Shown here: positions 1 to 7,481 of the stretch, one piece after another | Layout of the letters: the number at the start of each line of letters is the position of its first letter | How positions within the stretch are numbered: the first letter of the stretch is position 1 | Assembly: GCA_903859115.1 (NCBI GenBank) | Contig: CAIOLH010000109.1 | Span: forward strand, 1 to 15,738 | Direction of reading: 5' to 3' | DNA from: an uncultured Opitutia bacterium | Lineage (GTDB): Bacteria; Verrucomicrobiota; Verrucomicrobiae; Opitutales; UBA953 | DNA length: 15,738 nt | Program-made: the position numbers and the translations under genes | The notes under the pieces: model-generated | Told to the model about the DNA's origin: nothing | The model's database searches: none | The model's input: the letters and a program-made list of their open reading frames with translations, nothing else

Positions 1-1
1 C

Positions 2-286
2 TTGGTACACTTAGAAATGAATACGCCCGCCGATAAAGTTAAAGAAGCCGTCGAAATCATCCGGGAACTTTTAGCGAAACACGATGAATTCGATCGTCGC
101 ATGCCGCCCCTCGTTCACGTGATGGAGTTTGGTGAGTGGGCAATTAATATTCGATTCATGTACTGGTATAAACCCAACCTCGCTAAACAAATGGACTTCA
201 ATGAAAAATTGATGATTCAAATTTCAGAGAGATTTCAAAAATCTGGCATTCGCTTAGCCGCCCAAGGTACTCCACAAATCCGCTAA
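2..286 (+). CDS. MscS-family mechanosensitive ion channel, C-terminal part (5' truncated)
   Basis: Only the last 94 codons lie in the window, and the frame is open to the left edge, so the true start is outside. The residues have the layout of the cytoplasmic alpha/beta domain that ends MscS-type channels: a helix after 'TPADKVKEAVEIIRELL', the segment 'PPLVHVMEFGEWAINIRFMYWY' reduced here to its hydrophobic-strand pattern, a helix around 'NEKLMIQISERF', and a last strand followed by a short polar tail. Such proteins gate an inner-membrane pore that releases solutes on hypo-osmotic shock. The pore helices are not visible, so family membership rests on this domain alone. It is followed after 3 bases by the ABC ATPase gene, which suggests co-transcription with the Gld-type operon. 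A different protein sharing this domain is possible but less likely. Confidence 0.78.
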   Translation: MVHLEMNTPADKVKEAVEIIRELLAKHDEFDRRMPPLVHVMEFGEWAINIRFMYWYKPNLAKQMDFNEKLMIQISERFQKSGIRLAAQGTPQIR

Positions 287-289
287 TTT

Positions 290-994
290 ATGACGCTCAT
301 CGAAGTAAAAAATTTAAAAAAATCTTACGGGCCGATTCACGCTGTCCGCGGTATTTCCTTCTCGGTCGAACGCGGTGAAGTCGTCGGCTTTCTCGGGCCC
401 AATGGCGCCGGAAAATCAACCACGATGAAATTAATCGCCGGACACCTGCGCGCCGACCACGGCGAAGCCATCGTCGCAGGCTTTGATGTTTCGACTAAGC
501 CTATCGAAGCAAAAACACACTTGGGCTACTCTCCCGAAGGCGCCCCCGCCTATAGTGAAATGACGGTCAGAGAATTTTTACGTTTCGCTGCCGATCTCCG
601 CAATCTTCCCAATCCGGGAGAAAAAGTTAAGAAAACTCTCGAGCTATGCCGCTTAAATGAAGTCGCCCATCAAACAGTCGATACGCTCTCTAAGGGTTAT
701 CGTATGCGCCTGGGTTTCGCCCAAGCAGTGATTCACGACCCAGAAGTATTAATTTTAGATGAACCGACGGATGGACTCGACCCGAATCAAAAATTTGAGG
801 TACGTCGTATTCTCAAAGAGATGGCCTCACGTAAAGCGGTCATCGTCTCCACTCACATCCTCGAAGAAATCGACGAGCTCTGCACTCGCGTCATTGTCAT
901 CGCTCACGGTGAAGTACGCTGCGATGAATCCAAAGAGCAATTTCTCCAACGCGGACCCGATCTCAACGAAGTATTCCGCAAACTCACTGCTTAA
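290..994 (+). CDS. ABC-2 type transporter ATP-binding protein (GldA/NatA-like)
   Basis: This 234-residue cytoplasmic ATPase should power the permease encoded just downstream. All nucleotide-binding motifs are intact: Walker A GPNGAGKST at residues 36-44, a Q-loop region GYSPEG near 79-84 with Glu where many ABC proteins have Gln (usual in the GldA/NatA branch), signature LSKGYRMR at 133-140, Walker B VLILDEP ending at 159, the D-loop GLD at 162-164 and the switch His189. The protein is shorter than many roughly 300-residue relatives because it stops soon after the core domain. The start follows the previous stop by 3 bases and has no Shine-Dalgarno sequence, which suggests translation by reinitiation. 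The four-gene context (ATPase, permease, GldG-like, DUF4340) is the gliding-type ABC cassette found in many non-gliding bacteria. Its substrate is unknown. Confidence 0.93.
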   Translation: MTLIEVKNLKKSYGPIHAVRGISFSVERGEVVGFLGPNGAGKSTTMKLIAGHLRADHGEAIVAGFDVSTKPIEAKTHLGYSPEGAPAYSEMTVREFLRFAADLRNLPNPGEKVKKTLELCRLNEVAHQTVDTLSKGYRMRLGFAQAVIHDPEVLILDEPTDGLDPNQKFEVRRILKEMASRKAVIVSTHILEEIDELCTRVIVIAHGEVRCDESKEQFLQRGPDLNEVFRKLTA

Positions 995-998
995 ATTT

Positions 999-1760
999 AT
1001 GTCTTCTGAATCCTCTCCGCCCACCCCAAGTGCATCGTCCGCAGTCTGGGCAATTTTTAATCGCGAGTTCGCCGGTTATTTTCGCACGCCCTTAGCTTAT
1101 GTTTTCCTAGCAGTCTTCAATGCCTTCGCGATTTCTTTAGCCTTCTTCGTGGGCAACATTTACGAAGCCGGCGTCGCTAATCTCGATCGCTTTTTCTTAT
1201 ATCATCCATGGCTGTGGGCTTTTCTCGCTCCCGCCGCTGGTGCTAGACTCTGGGCTGAAGAGCGTCGCCAAGGAACTATCGAACTTTTACTGACCTGGCC
1301 TATTTCAGTTTGGCAAGTAGCGGTTGGAAAATTTTTAGCGGCATGGCTTTTTCTGGCGACCGCACTTTTCATTACCCTACCGATTGCATTTACCATTGGT
1401 TATCTCGGCGACCCCGATGTTGGCGTAATTATTTCAGGATATCTTGGCTCACTACTTTGCGCAGGAGCTTGCCTCGGCGTCGCATCGATCGCCTCCGCAC
1501 TCACTCGTAATCAAGTCATCGCCTTCGTTACCGGATTCTTAGCCTGCTTCCTTCTCGTTCTCATCGGTTACGGTGTATTTGATGAGTTTATCGGCGGATT
1601 ATTTTCGCCTAATATTATCGAAGAGGTTCGTCGTATCGGACTCTGGCGTAATCTTGAACCATTCACTCTCGGTCTAGTTGACTTACGACCATTTGCTTAC
1701 TTCCTCACCCTCTCCTTTGGTGGACTGGGCCTGAGCACTATCATCATCGAACGCCGCTAA
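999..1760 (+). CDS. ABC-2 type transporter permease (GldF-like)
   Basis: This 253-residue inner-membrane protein is the partner of the ATPase 4 bases upstream. After a polar N-terminus (1-15) and the amphipathic coupling segment WAIFNREFAGYFRTP come about six hydrophobic segments, near residues 33-52, 70-85, 108-133, 141-168, 173-192 and 230-248. Between the second and third is the diagnostic ABC-2/GldF loop EERRQGTIELLLTWP (87-101). I chose ATG 999 because it sits just after the ATPase stop and gives the expected GldF start. The same frame stays open upstream into the ATPase gene, but that region encodes no membrane-protein sequence and is probably chance. Known family members act with GldA and GldG. 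In Bacteroidetes they support gliding, and elsewhere their cargo has not been settled. No Shine-Dalgarno site precedes the start. Confidence 0.92.
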   Translation: MSSESSPPTPSASSAVWAIFNREFAGYFRTPLAYVFLAVFNAFAISLAFFVGNIYEAGVANLDRFFLYHPWLWAFLAPAAGARLWAEERRQGTIELLLTWPISVWQVAVGKFLAAWLFLATALFITLPIAFTIGYLGDPDVGVIISGYLGSLLCAGACLGVASIASALTRNQVIAFVTGFLACFLLVLIGYGVFDEFIGGLFSPNIIEEVRRIGLWRNLEPFTLGLVDLRPFAYFLTLSFGGLGLSTIIIERR

Positions 1761-1766
1761 TTTAAC

Positions 1767-3641
1767 ATGTCTCGCCTCCAAACTTTCTTAGCTATTTTTG
1801 CGGTAATCGCCGCAGGTTTATTTGTTAATCTTCTCGTCAGCACCATCAGTCCCCGTGCCGATCTGACCGAAGACCACACCTTCACACTCTCGGAAGGTTC
1901 GCTTAAAATTATCAGTAAAATCGAAGAGCCTATCACACTGGAACTCTATGCCAGTCGCTCCGATGTTAAACTACGTCCTTATCTCGAGAGTTACTCTCGT
2001 CGCATCGAAGTTCTTCTTCGCGAATACGTTGCCGCTTCTAAAGGAAAAATCAAGTTGGTCTTAACCGACCCAAAGCCTGACACCAAAGAAGAACAACGCG
2101 CCCAACGTTATGCTTTGAGTGGAATGGGAGCGCTCAATGGTACGGCCTATTTAGGACTCACCATTCAACAGGCCGACACGGTTAAGGTGATTAATATTTT
2201 TGATCCGAGTCGTGAAAAATTCCTGGAGTATGATATCTCAAAATTGATCACTTCGGCGATGCGCTTGGACCGCCCCAAGCTCGCCCTCATTAGCACTTTA
2301 GCAATCACTACTGGACTCCCCCAAGGTGGACAGCAAGAACCAGGCCCAGCCGATGTCCTGATTTCCGAATTAAGTCAGACCTACGAAGTCACCGCATTAA
2401 GTAATCAATCTGAAGAATTACCCAAGGACACCAGCGTAGTTCTTTTAATTCATCCACATAATCTCTCCGACAAACTTGCTTACTCGGTAGATCAATTTCT
2501 TCTCAACGGTGGCTCCGTCTTCGCCGCCGTCGACCCGCTCTCACGTTTCCAAAAATACCAACAAGGCGGTATGCCCTTTCAAGTTTCACCGATGCTGGCG
2601 ATGGGCGCAGCGAGTGATCCCGCTTTGCTCAAAGCCTGGGGAGTTTATGTAGACATCGAAGCACTGACGGGTGATGCGGAACACTCTGTTGCAATTCGCG
2701 GTTCACGCGGACAGCCCATCCAATATCCTGCCGCATTCTCAGTGAGTTCCGAATCTTTTGCCAAAGATTCAATGCTGGTATCCTCCTTGCGTGAAATTTC
2801 TTTCATGGAAGCTGGTAAAATAAGTTTAATTTCCGGGGCAGAAAAACGCCTCAAGATGGAGCCTCTAATTACACTAAAGAATACCACCTCAGGTTCAGTC
2901 GCTACCAGTATCGCTAATGCGGGGCCATTCGAAAAAACCACCGCAAGTTTTGCCGTGAATAAAGAAGCGAAAGTTTTGGCCGCTTTATTTACTGGAAACT
3001 TCCCATCCGCATTCCCCTTAGGTGCACCGACCGATAACAAAAAGCCGGCGACAACCCCTAAAACAGTTCATTTAAAAGAATCAGCCAAACCCGGAAAATT
3101 GCTCGTCGTTGCCGATTCAGATTTCCTTTTGGATCCGTTTACTGTCCGACAAAAACAAATGAACGGGCAAATCGTCGCTGAAGAAATTAATGATAATCTT
3201 AAGTTTGTAGTGAGTGCACTCGAAAGCTTAGGTGGCAGTAACGATTTAGTAAGCCTACGTGCTAAAGGCACGTCACTTCGTCCCTTTAAAGTTGTTAATA
3301 ATTTAGAACGCGAAGCCCAAATCAAATACCAATCGAAACTCGACCAAATCGAAAAAAGTATCGAAGCGGCGAATACCAAGATTACTGAGATATCAAAACG
3401 TTCGGGCGGAGATTTATCCAAAGGACTCGTGATCACTCCCGAATTACAAAAAGAACTCGAACGATTCCAAACAGAGATCGAAAAATTATCTGAAGAACGG
3501 AGAATTATTCGCCGCGGCTTAAACGAAGACGTGAATTCCCTCGGTCGCAGACTCCAAATTATCAATCTACTCATTGGACCTGCCATCGCCGCGCTCTTCG
3601 GTCTACTTTACACACTCTATCGTCGTCGCAAAAGCTCCTAA
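1767..3641 (+). CDS. GldG-family ABC transporter auxiliary protein
   Basis: This 624-residue protein is anchored at both ends. A hydrophobic segment at about residues 7-27 is followed by SPRADLTEDHTFTLSEGS, the sequence typical of the GldG/ABC_transp_aux family just outside the first membrane helix. The large periplasmic region contains the family's 'VVADSDFLLDPF'-type segment near its end. A charged, heptad-like coiled coil of about 80 residues (roughly 512-591) leads into a last membrane helix (about 598-617) and a basic tail YRRRKSS. In this family the soluble part is thought to work outside the membrane together with the ATPase and permease. The exact role is unknown, and no catalytic motif is evident. 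It starts 6 bases after the permease stop and ends 5 bases before the DUF4340 gene, so the four are surely one operon. Confidence 0.9.
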   Translation: MSRLQTFLAIFAVIAAGLFVNLLVSTISPRADLTEDHTFTLSEGSLKIISKIEEPITLELYASRSDVKLRPYLESYSRRIEVLLREYVAASKGKIKLVLTDPKPDTKEEQRAQRYALSGMGALNGTAYLGLTIQQADTVKVINIFDPSREKFLEYDISKLITSAMRLDRPKLALISTLAITTGLPQGGQQEPGPADVLISELSQTYEVTALSNQSEELPKDTSVVLLIHPHNLSDKLAYSVDQFLLNGGSVFAAVDPLSRFQKYQQGGMPFQVSPMLAMGAASDPALLKAWGVYVDIEALTGDAEHSVAIRGSRGQPIQYPAAFSVSSESFAKDSMLVSSLREISFMEAGKISLISGAEKRLKMEPLITLKNTTSGSVATSIANAGPFEKTTASFAVNKEAKVLAALFTGNFPSAFPLGAPTDNKKPATTPKTVHLKESAKPGKLLVVADSDFLLDPFTVRQKQMNGQIVAEEINDNLKFVVSALESLGGSNDLVSLRAKGTSLRPFKVVNNLEREAQIKYQSKLDQIEKSIEAANTKITEISKRSGGDLSKGLVITPELQKELERFQTEIEKLSEERRIIRRGLNEDVNSLGRRLQIINLLIGPAIAALFGLLYTLYRRRKSS

Positions 3642-3646
3642 TCTCT

Positions 3647-4612
3647 ATGCGAAATAAAACACTCTTAGTGGGTACACTCGTACTTGGACTGATTACCCTC
3701 TTTGTCTTAAATTTTAATAAATCTACCAACGAAGTTAAGCTCAGCACCAAACCTTTAATCGATAGCGAGGTTCTCAATCACCCTGCTCGCCTAGTCATTA
3801 AATCCGGCGGCAAGACATCGACCATCGAACATCTAAACAATGACTGGGTCGTCAAAGAACGATTTGATCTGCCCGTGGATATCGAAAATCGCCTTCTACC
3901 TTTAATTTCTTCCCTTCAAAAAACTGAAAACTTTGGATTACTCACCAGCAATCCGAAACGTCTCGAAAAACTTAATCTGTCGGATTCTCTAATTTTAATC
4001 ACTGGCGAGAATGGTAAGACCTTTGCCGCCGAAATCGGTAAACCCACCGATGACGCTCTCGGTAATGCGATGCGCATCCAAGGCGAAAATTCAGCCATTC
4101 GCACCAATTTCACAGGCTACATCGAAGCAGACCCTGCCGCTTGGATTAATCCCATTTTATATTCTATTAAACCCGAAGAGGTTAAAAGTGTGACCTTTAA
4201 GTTTGCGGACGGAAAAACGATCTTCGCTCGAGCGACCAAAGATAAAAAGTTTAATGACCAGGAAAATCCTTGGTTAGAAAACTTCGTGCTCAATCTGGCA
4301 ACGCTACGCATCACCGACGCCCAAGGAAAAGGCATTACCACCACCGAACTGGCTTTCAAACAATCGAGTGTGATTATTTTTGAGTTATTTGATGGTAGCT
4401 CGATTACCACTACTTGGGCCAAGGAATCTAATCCTGAATCCAAAGAGCCCAAATACTTCGTCAGGGCTCAACACTCGGACCCACAAAATAAAATCAACCA
4501 AGTAGTTAAAAAAGCAGAGTTTCTCTGCCCCTCCTGGTTGATGGAGCAAATTCCGACATCTATAGCCGATCTTAACCAAAGATTGAGCCCGCCCACTGAA
4601 AACACCAAATAA
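3647..4612 (+). CDS. DUF4340 domain-containing membrane-anchored protein
   Basis: This 321-residue protein is the usual last member of GldA/F/G-type cassettes. A single hydrophobic segment (about residues 5-22) after MRNKT acts as a signal anchor. The rest is soluble and presumably periplasmic, with repeated beta-rich units: 'RLVIKSGGKTSTIEHLNNDW' resembles the family's opening module, and 'KSVTFKFADGKTIFA' a second one, both of the kind where a residual polypeptide or lipid contact has been proposed but not shown. No enzymatic residues stand out. It lies 5 bases after the GldG-like gene, lacks a Shine-Dalgarno site, and is followed 14 bases later by a strong intrinsic terminator, so it closes the operon. 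Function is unknown. The assignment rests on position, length and the N-terminal module, which is why it is less certain than its neighbours. Confidence 0.82.
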   Translation: MRNKTLLVGTLVLGLITLFVLNFNKSTNEVKLSTKPLIDSEVLNHPARLVIKSGGKTSTIEHLNNDWVVKERFDLPVDIENRLLPLISSLQKTENFGLLTSNPKRLEKLNLSDSLILITGENGKTFAAEIGKPTDDALGNAMRIQGENSAIRTNFTGYIEADPAAWINPILYSIKPEEVKSVTFKFADGKTIFARATKDKKFNDQENPWLENFVLNLATLRITDAQGKGITTTELAFKQSSVIIFELFDGSSITTTWAKESNPESKEPKYFVRAQHSDPQNKINQVVKKAEFLCPSWLMEQIPTSIADLNQRLSPPTENTK

Positions 4613-4625
4613 TTAGGTGTTTTAC

Positions 4626-4658
4626 AAAAGCCCTTGCAACTTTGGCCAAGGGCTTTTT
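4626..4658 (+). terminator. Rho-independent terminator closing the Gld-type operon
   Basis: The perfect inverted repeat AAAAGCCCTTG (4626-4636) / CAAGGGCTTTT (4647-4657) makes an 11-bp stem with a 10-base loop, and the right arm runs into five T residues (4654-4658). It lies 14 bases after the DUF4340 stop and 15 bases before the nuoA ATG. The A-rich left arm gives some symmetry, but the opposite strand has no coding transcript arriving here, so its working direction is plus. Confidence 0.9.
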
Positions 4659-4672
4659 CGTATTTATCTGCA

Positions 4673-5065
4673 ATGGTCATCGCCGAAGCCCAAACATTAT
4701 CCACCTACCTTCCGGTCTTAATCCAAGCCGGACTGGGTCTCATGTTGCCCGCCATTATTTTAGCAGCGAGTCACATTTTTGGTCAGCGCGCGAAAGGCAA
4801 TTATATTAAAGATAAAGCTTACGAGTGCGGTCTGCCAGCTGAGGGCAAAGTGCATCCACGTTTCGCCGTTAAGTTTTACGTGACTGCGATGCTCTTCATT
4901 CTCTTTGATATCGAAGTAGTCTTTCTGGTTCCTTGGGCTTTAGTCTACCGCGAATTTTTAGCAACGGGCATTGCCATCACCGCTGCTACGGCCGTGTTTC
5001 TTTTCACCCTCATTCTTGGGCTCGCTTATGAAATTAAGCGCGGAGCCCTCGAGTGGGATAAATAA
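4673..5065 (+). CDS. nuoA: NADH-quinone oxidoreductase subunit A (complex I)
   Basis: This 130-residue, three-helix membrane subunit of complex I helps link the quinone chamber to the proton-pumping arm. The signature YECG is at residues 50-53 and is followed by RFAVKFY (63-69). The second helix contains LFDIEVVFL with the conserved membrane acids Asp79 and Glu81, and the third helix ends at AYEIKRGALEW. I chose ATG 4673 because an upstream in-frame TTG (4634) would place the start inside the terminator hairpin, and from 4673 the length matches the family. No Shine-Dalgarno site is present. The gene is alone: nuoB does not follow, and the next gene converges one base after the stop. Its promoter must lie in or before the terminator region, or expression depends on read-through. 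I see no convincing promoter there. Confidence 0.95.
   Translation: MVIAEAQTLSTYLPVLIQAGLGLMLPAIILAASHIFGQRAKGNYIKDKAYECGLPAEGKVHPRFAVKFYVTAMLFILFDIEVVFLVPWALVYREFLATGIAITAATAVFLFTLILGLAYEIKRGALEWDK
5018..5048. other. Inverted repeat at the nuoA / glycoside hydrolase convergent junction
   Basis: GGGCTCGCTTA (5018-5028) pairs with TAAGC plus GAGCCC in 5035-5048, with a 3-base bulge and a 6-base loop. It lies inside the nuoA 3' end, and 19-49 bases downstream of the hydrolase stop on the minus strand. No T-run follows on either strand, so it is not a standard intrinsic terminator. It could form an mRNA 3'-end structure for the minus-strand operon, or simply reflect codons of the conserved NuoA tail. 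Confidence 0.3.
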
Positions 5066-5066
5066 A

Positions 5067-6422
5067 CTATTTGGTCTTATTCATCACTTCAATCAGCCCG
5101 TACGTACGCTGATTGAGTTCACGCATGGCTTCCAGCAAAGGTGGATAAGTTACATAGCGAGCTGTAACGATTCCCTTATTGGAATCTAAATTCGATGGGT
5201 CGACCCCTTTAGCGTCAGGATCATTATCGGCATACTTAAACCAATGCCAACCCACGCAACCTGGATGCTTTAAAAGTGAGATAGTGAAGTTCTGGTAATA
5301 CAGACCGCGGTCTTTTTGTGTATGTACGAGCCAGCCTGCACCGCCCGTGTTAGCCATCCCACTATCTTCAGCCTTCGCATACCACTCGGTGATGATAAAG
5401 GGCTTTTGTGCATTCTTCATCCACATATCCATCAAGGTCTTGTTAGGAGTCCAGGCACCATAATAATTGACAGAAATGATATCACAGTAGCGACCCGCAG
5501 CCGTAAACACGGGTGGAAAATTATAGGCCGCACTATGATAGCGCGCACCAAGAATCATGTGATTGGGGTCTACTGTACGTATCGCCGTAGTCGCGATTTT
5601 AAAATAGATATCAGCGGCGTATTCTAAAAAGGCGTGACGATTATCATCGGTAATTTTCTCCTTGTTTACTTTATTTTTAACTAACCATGCTTCGGCTGCT
5701 TTACGTCCATTATCAGTATCACTGAGTTTAAGAAATTTATCTAAAAGATTTAATTTCCAGGGCATTTCGTTATCCGTAAAATAACCTAGAAGCCACGGGT
5801 CGTTTTTATTTTTAGCTAATTTTTGGCATTCAATTTTACAGTGCTCCACAAACTCTGGATCAAATATGGGAGGGCAATCACCAGGATAAGACATATTTCC
5901 TGTACCCATTTTTGCTCCTTTGGTTTTTCCGTAACTAGCCATTAATGAAATGAGCTTTGTTGAAACCAGACGAGGTTCCACCGACTCCAATGAGGCGTCA
6001 TCTGACCAGGACCCAGTGCCATTAAATCCATTTTCTATAAGCTGAGTAGCGGTGGCTCGGGCCCAGCCTTCTTTGTTCTTAAACTTTTTACTCAACTCTT
6101 CTTTGGCTCCGTCGGTGGGAATTGTATTCACCGAAGCCATACCGCGATGAATGAAGCGGCCGCCGACTGGGTCGATGATCCACCAGCGACCATTAATATT
6201 TTCAACGCGGAAAAATCCGGTCGCTTTTTGCTTGGGCTCAATGACTCCGCCAAATTTATCCAAACCACTGTCCACTTTAACCGTCGGCACGTCAGCCAAG
6301 GTTATCGTCTTTTGCAGCGTGAACTTTTCGCCAGGTTTTTTTGCTACCTCGACTTGTTGTTCGGCGTTTAATGCGGACACTCCAAGAACGATGCCCAAAA
6401 GAGATACGGCGAAATGATTCAT
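5067..6422 (-). CDS. Secreted clan GH-A glycoside hydrolase, GH50 (agarase)-like
   Basis: This 451-residue protein has a signal peptide (hydrophobic residues 4-19, likely cleavage after LNA at 20). The body reads like a TIM-barrel hydrolase. 'GFFRVENINGRWWIIDPVGG' (69-88) is the opening module common to GH50/GH86-type agarase relatives. GYFTDNEMPW (213-222) supplies the presumed acid/base Glu219, and FIITEWYAKAEDSGM (342-356) the presumed nucleophile Glu346. GWHWFKYADND (391-401) near the end matches the last barrel strand. GH50 agarases are usually much longer, and no extra binding domain is present here, so the substrate should not be assumed to be agarose. It starts 3 bases after the esterase-like gene and is the last gene of the minus-strand run. 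A GAGG lies 11 bases before the ATG, rather far for a Shine-Dalgarno site. Confidence 0.78.
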   Translation of the reverse strand: MNHFAVSLLGIVLGVSALNAEQQVEVAKKPGEKFTLQKTITLADVPTVKVDSGLDKFGGVIEPKQKATGFFRVENINGRWWIIDPVGGRFIHRGMASVNTIPTDGAKEELSKKFKNKEGWARATATQLIENGFNGTGSWSDDASLESVEPRLVSTKLISLMASYGKTKGAKMGTGNMSYPGDCPPIFDPEFVEHCKIECQKLAKNKNDPWLLGYFTDNEMPWKLNLLDKFLKLSDTDNGRKAAEAWLVKNKVNKEKITDDNRHAFLEYAADIYFKIATTAIRTVDPNHMILGARYHSAAYNFPPVFTAAGRYCDIISVNYYGAWTPNKTLMDMWMKNAQKPFIITEWYAKAEDSGMANTGGAGWLVHTQKDRGLYYQNFTISLLKHPGCVGWHWFKYADNDPDAKGVDPSNLDSNKGIVTARYVTYPPLLEAMRELNQRTYGLIEVMNKTK

Positions 6423-6425
6423 GAC

Positions 6426-7436
6426 TTATTTGGCCTCGGGTGCCTTGATTTCAGGAGCTGGAACTTTCCCCTTCAAGTGTTGATCAAAAAAGGCGGTGAC
6501 GAGTGGACGTAAATCGCGCTGCTTGGGTTGTAAGTCGAAAGTATGTGGAGCGTTAGGAATAATTTCTAAAGTGCAGTTGGCACCTTTTTCTTGAGCTACT
6601 TTTAAATAGGACTCACTTTGACTGAGCGGTACGGTTTCATCGGCCGTGCCGTGCACCAAAAGCATCGGCGCATCCTTAGCATCTAAATAATTTATGGGGG
6701 AGCCTTTTTTATAGAGCTCGGGAGCTTCTTCGCGTGTTTTTGCGAACATTTTCATGTCGTGGTAATTAATCAAATCCACTGCTCCGTAGAAACCAATAGC
6801 ACATGAAACCTTCGGTGAAATATCTTGATAAGGCTCATCCTTAACAACGTCGAACCCGTCGGTTGGTCCAGTAGTTGCGAGCATCATGGATAAATTACAA
6901 CCGGCAGAACAACCAATCACTCCGATTTTATCGGGATCAACCCCAAGATTCTTCGCTTCTTTTCTCATGTAGCGAACGGCAGCCTTCGCATCATAAACAC
7001 TCTGCGGCCAAGTTACTTGGTCCTTCATTCGACGAAGTTTGTAATTAATACTCATACAGACGTAACCTTTGAGTGTTAAGTTTTCGGAAATATTTAACTC
7101 CCGACCCCGTGCTTTATCACCGTCATTAAATCCGCCACCGTGAATCACGATAATACCGGGCAACGACTTTGTCGCATCATGATTCAGGGGTGAATAAATA
7201 TCTGCTTTTTCTTTTCGTGTTCCTCCCAAGTAGGCGACGTCTTTTTGCACTTTAACGGTCGTTGGATAAACCACCTTCTTTTTAAGAACAGCTGGTGTGT
7301 CTTCGGAGGCAGGCTCAGAAGTCTTACTCACGGCCTCTTTAGCCACCACGGGTTCAACGGACTTTACTGCGGGAGTTTCTGCCGTTGGGGCAGTTGCTGC
7401 CAATAAAGAAGCTAGTAGAATACTGGGGGTAATCAT
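6426..7436 (-). CDS. Secreted alpha/beta-hydrolase (carboxylesterase, COG0657-like)
   Basis: This 336-residue esterase-like enzyme carries a complete catalytic set: oxyanion-hole HGGGF (99-103), nucleophile elbow GCSAG with Ser177, acid Asp266 in HGTADETVP, and His298 in NAPHTFD. This layout is typical of acetyl- or feruloyl-esterase-like members of the hormone-sensitive-lipase/BD-FAE group. A hydrophobic N-terminus (about residues 3-18) suggests export. It is followed by a low-complexity Ala/Pro/Glu/Lys/Ser linker (about 19-52), and a similar Pro/Ala/Lys tail ends the protein. The gene sits 3 bases upstream of the GH50-like hydrolase, so the two probably act on one plant or algal polysaccharide, the esterase removing acyl groups. 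That pairing is inference. AGAGG lies only one base from the ATG, too close for a normal Shine-Dalgarno site. Substrate is unknown. Confidence 0.86.
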   Translation of the reverse strand: MITPSILLASLLAATAPTAETPAVKSVEPVVAKEAVSKTSEPASEDTPAVLKKKVVYPTTVKVQKDVAYLGGTRKEKADIYSPLNHDATKSLPGIIVIHGGGFNDGDKARGRELNISENLTLKGYVCMSINYKLRRMKDQVTWPQSVYDAKAAVRYMRKEAKNLGVDPDKIGVIGCSAGCNLSMMLATTGPTDGFDVVKDEPYQDISPKVSCAIGFYGAVDLINYHDMKMFAKTREEAPELYKKGSPINYLDAKDAPMLLVHGTADETVPLSQSESYLKVAQEKGANCTLEIIPNAPHTFDLQPKQRDLRPLVTAFFDQHLKGKVPAPEIKAPEAK

Positions 7437-7481
7437 ACCTCTAGATAATTACTTAATTTTATTGAGTCAATCTCTCGAAAC

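Noticed and set aside
759..998. Upstream open extension of the permease frame overlapping the ABC ATPase gene, as a possible frameshift product or longer permease.
   Set aside because: The extension is a polar, Ser-rich translation of an out-of-frame ATPase sequence. The permease start at 999 gives the family N-terminus, and no slippery sequence is evident.
2645..3586. Long minus-strand open frames within the GldG-like gene.
   Set aside because: They are shadows of a long coding sequence; their translations are Ser/Arg-rich and lack any domain pattern.
7442..7470. Minus-strand promoter-like pair before the esterase gene: TTGACT, 17 bases, TATCTA.
   Set aside because: The -10 matches poorly and would end only 5 bases before the ATG. 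It would require a leaderless message, so the match is not strong enough to call.
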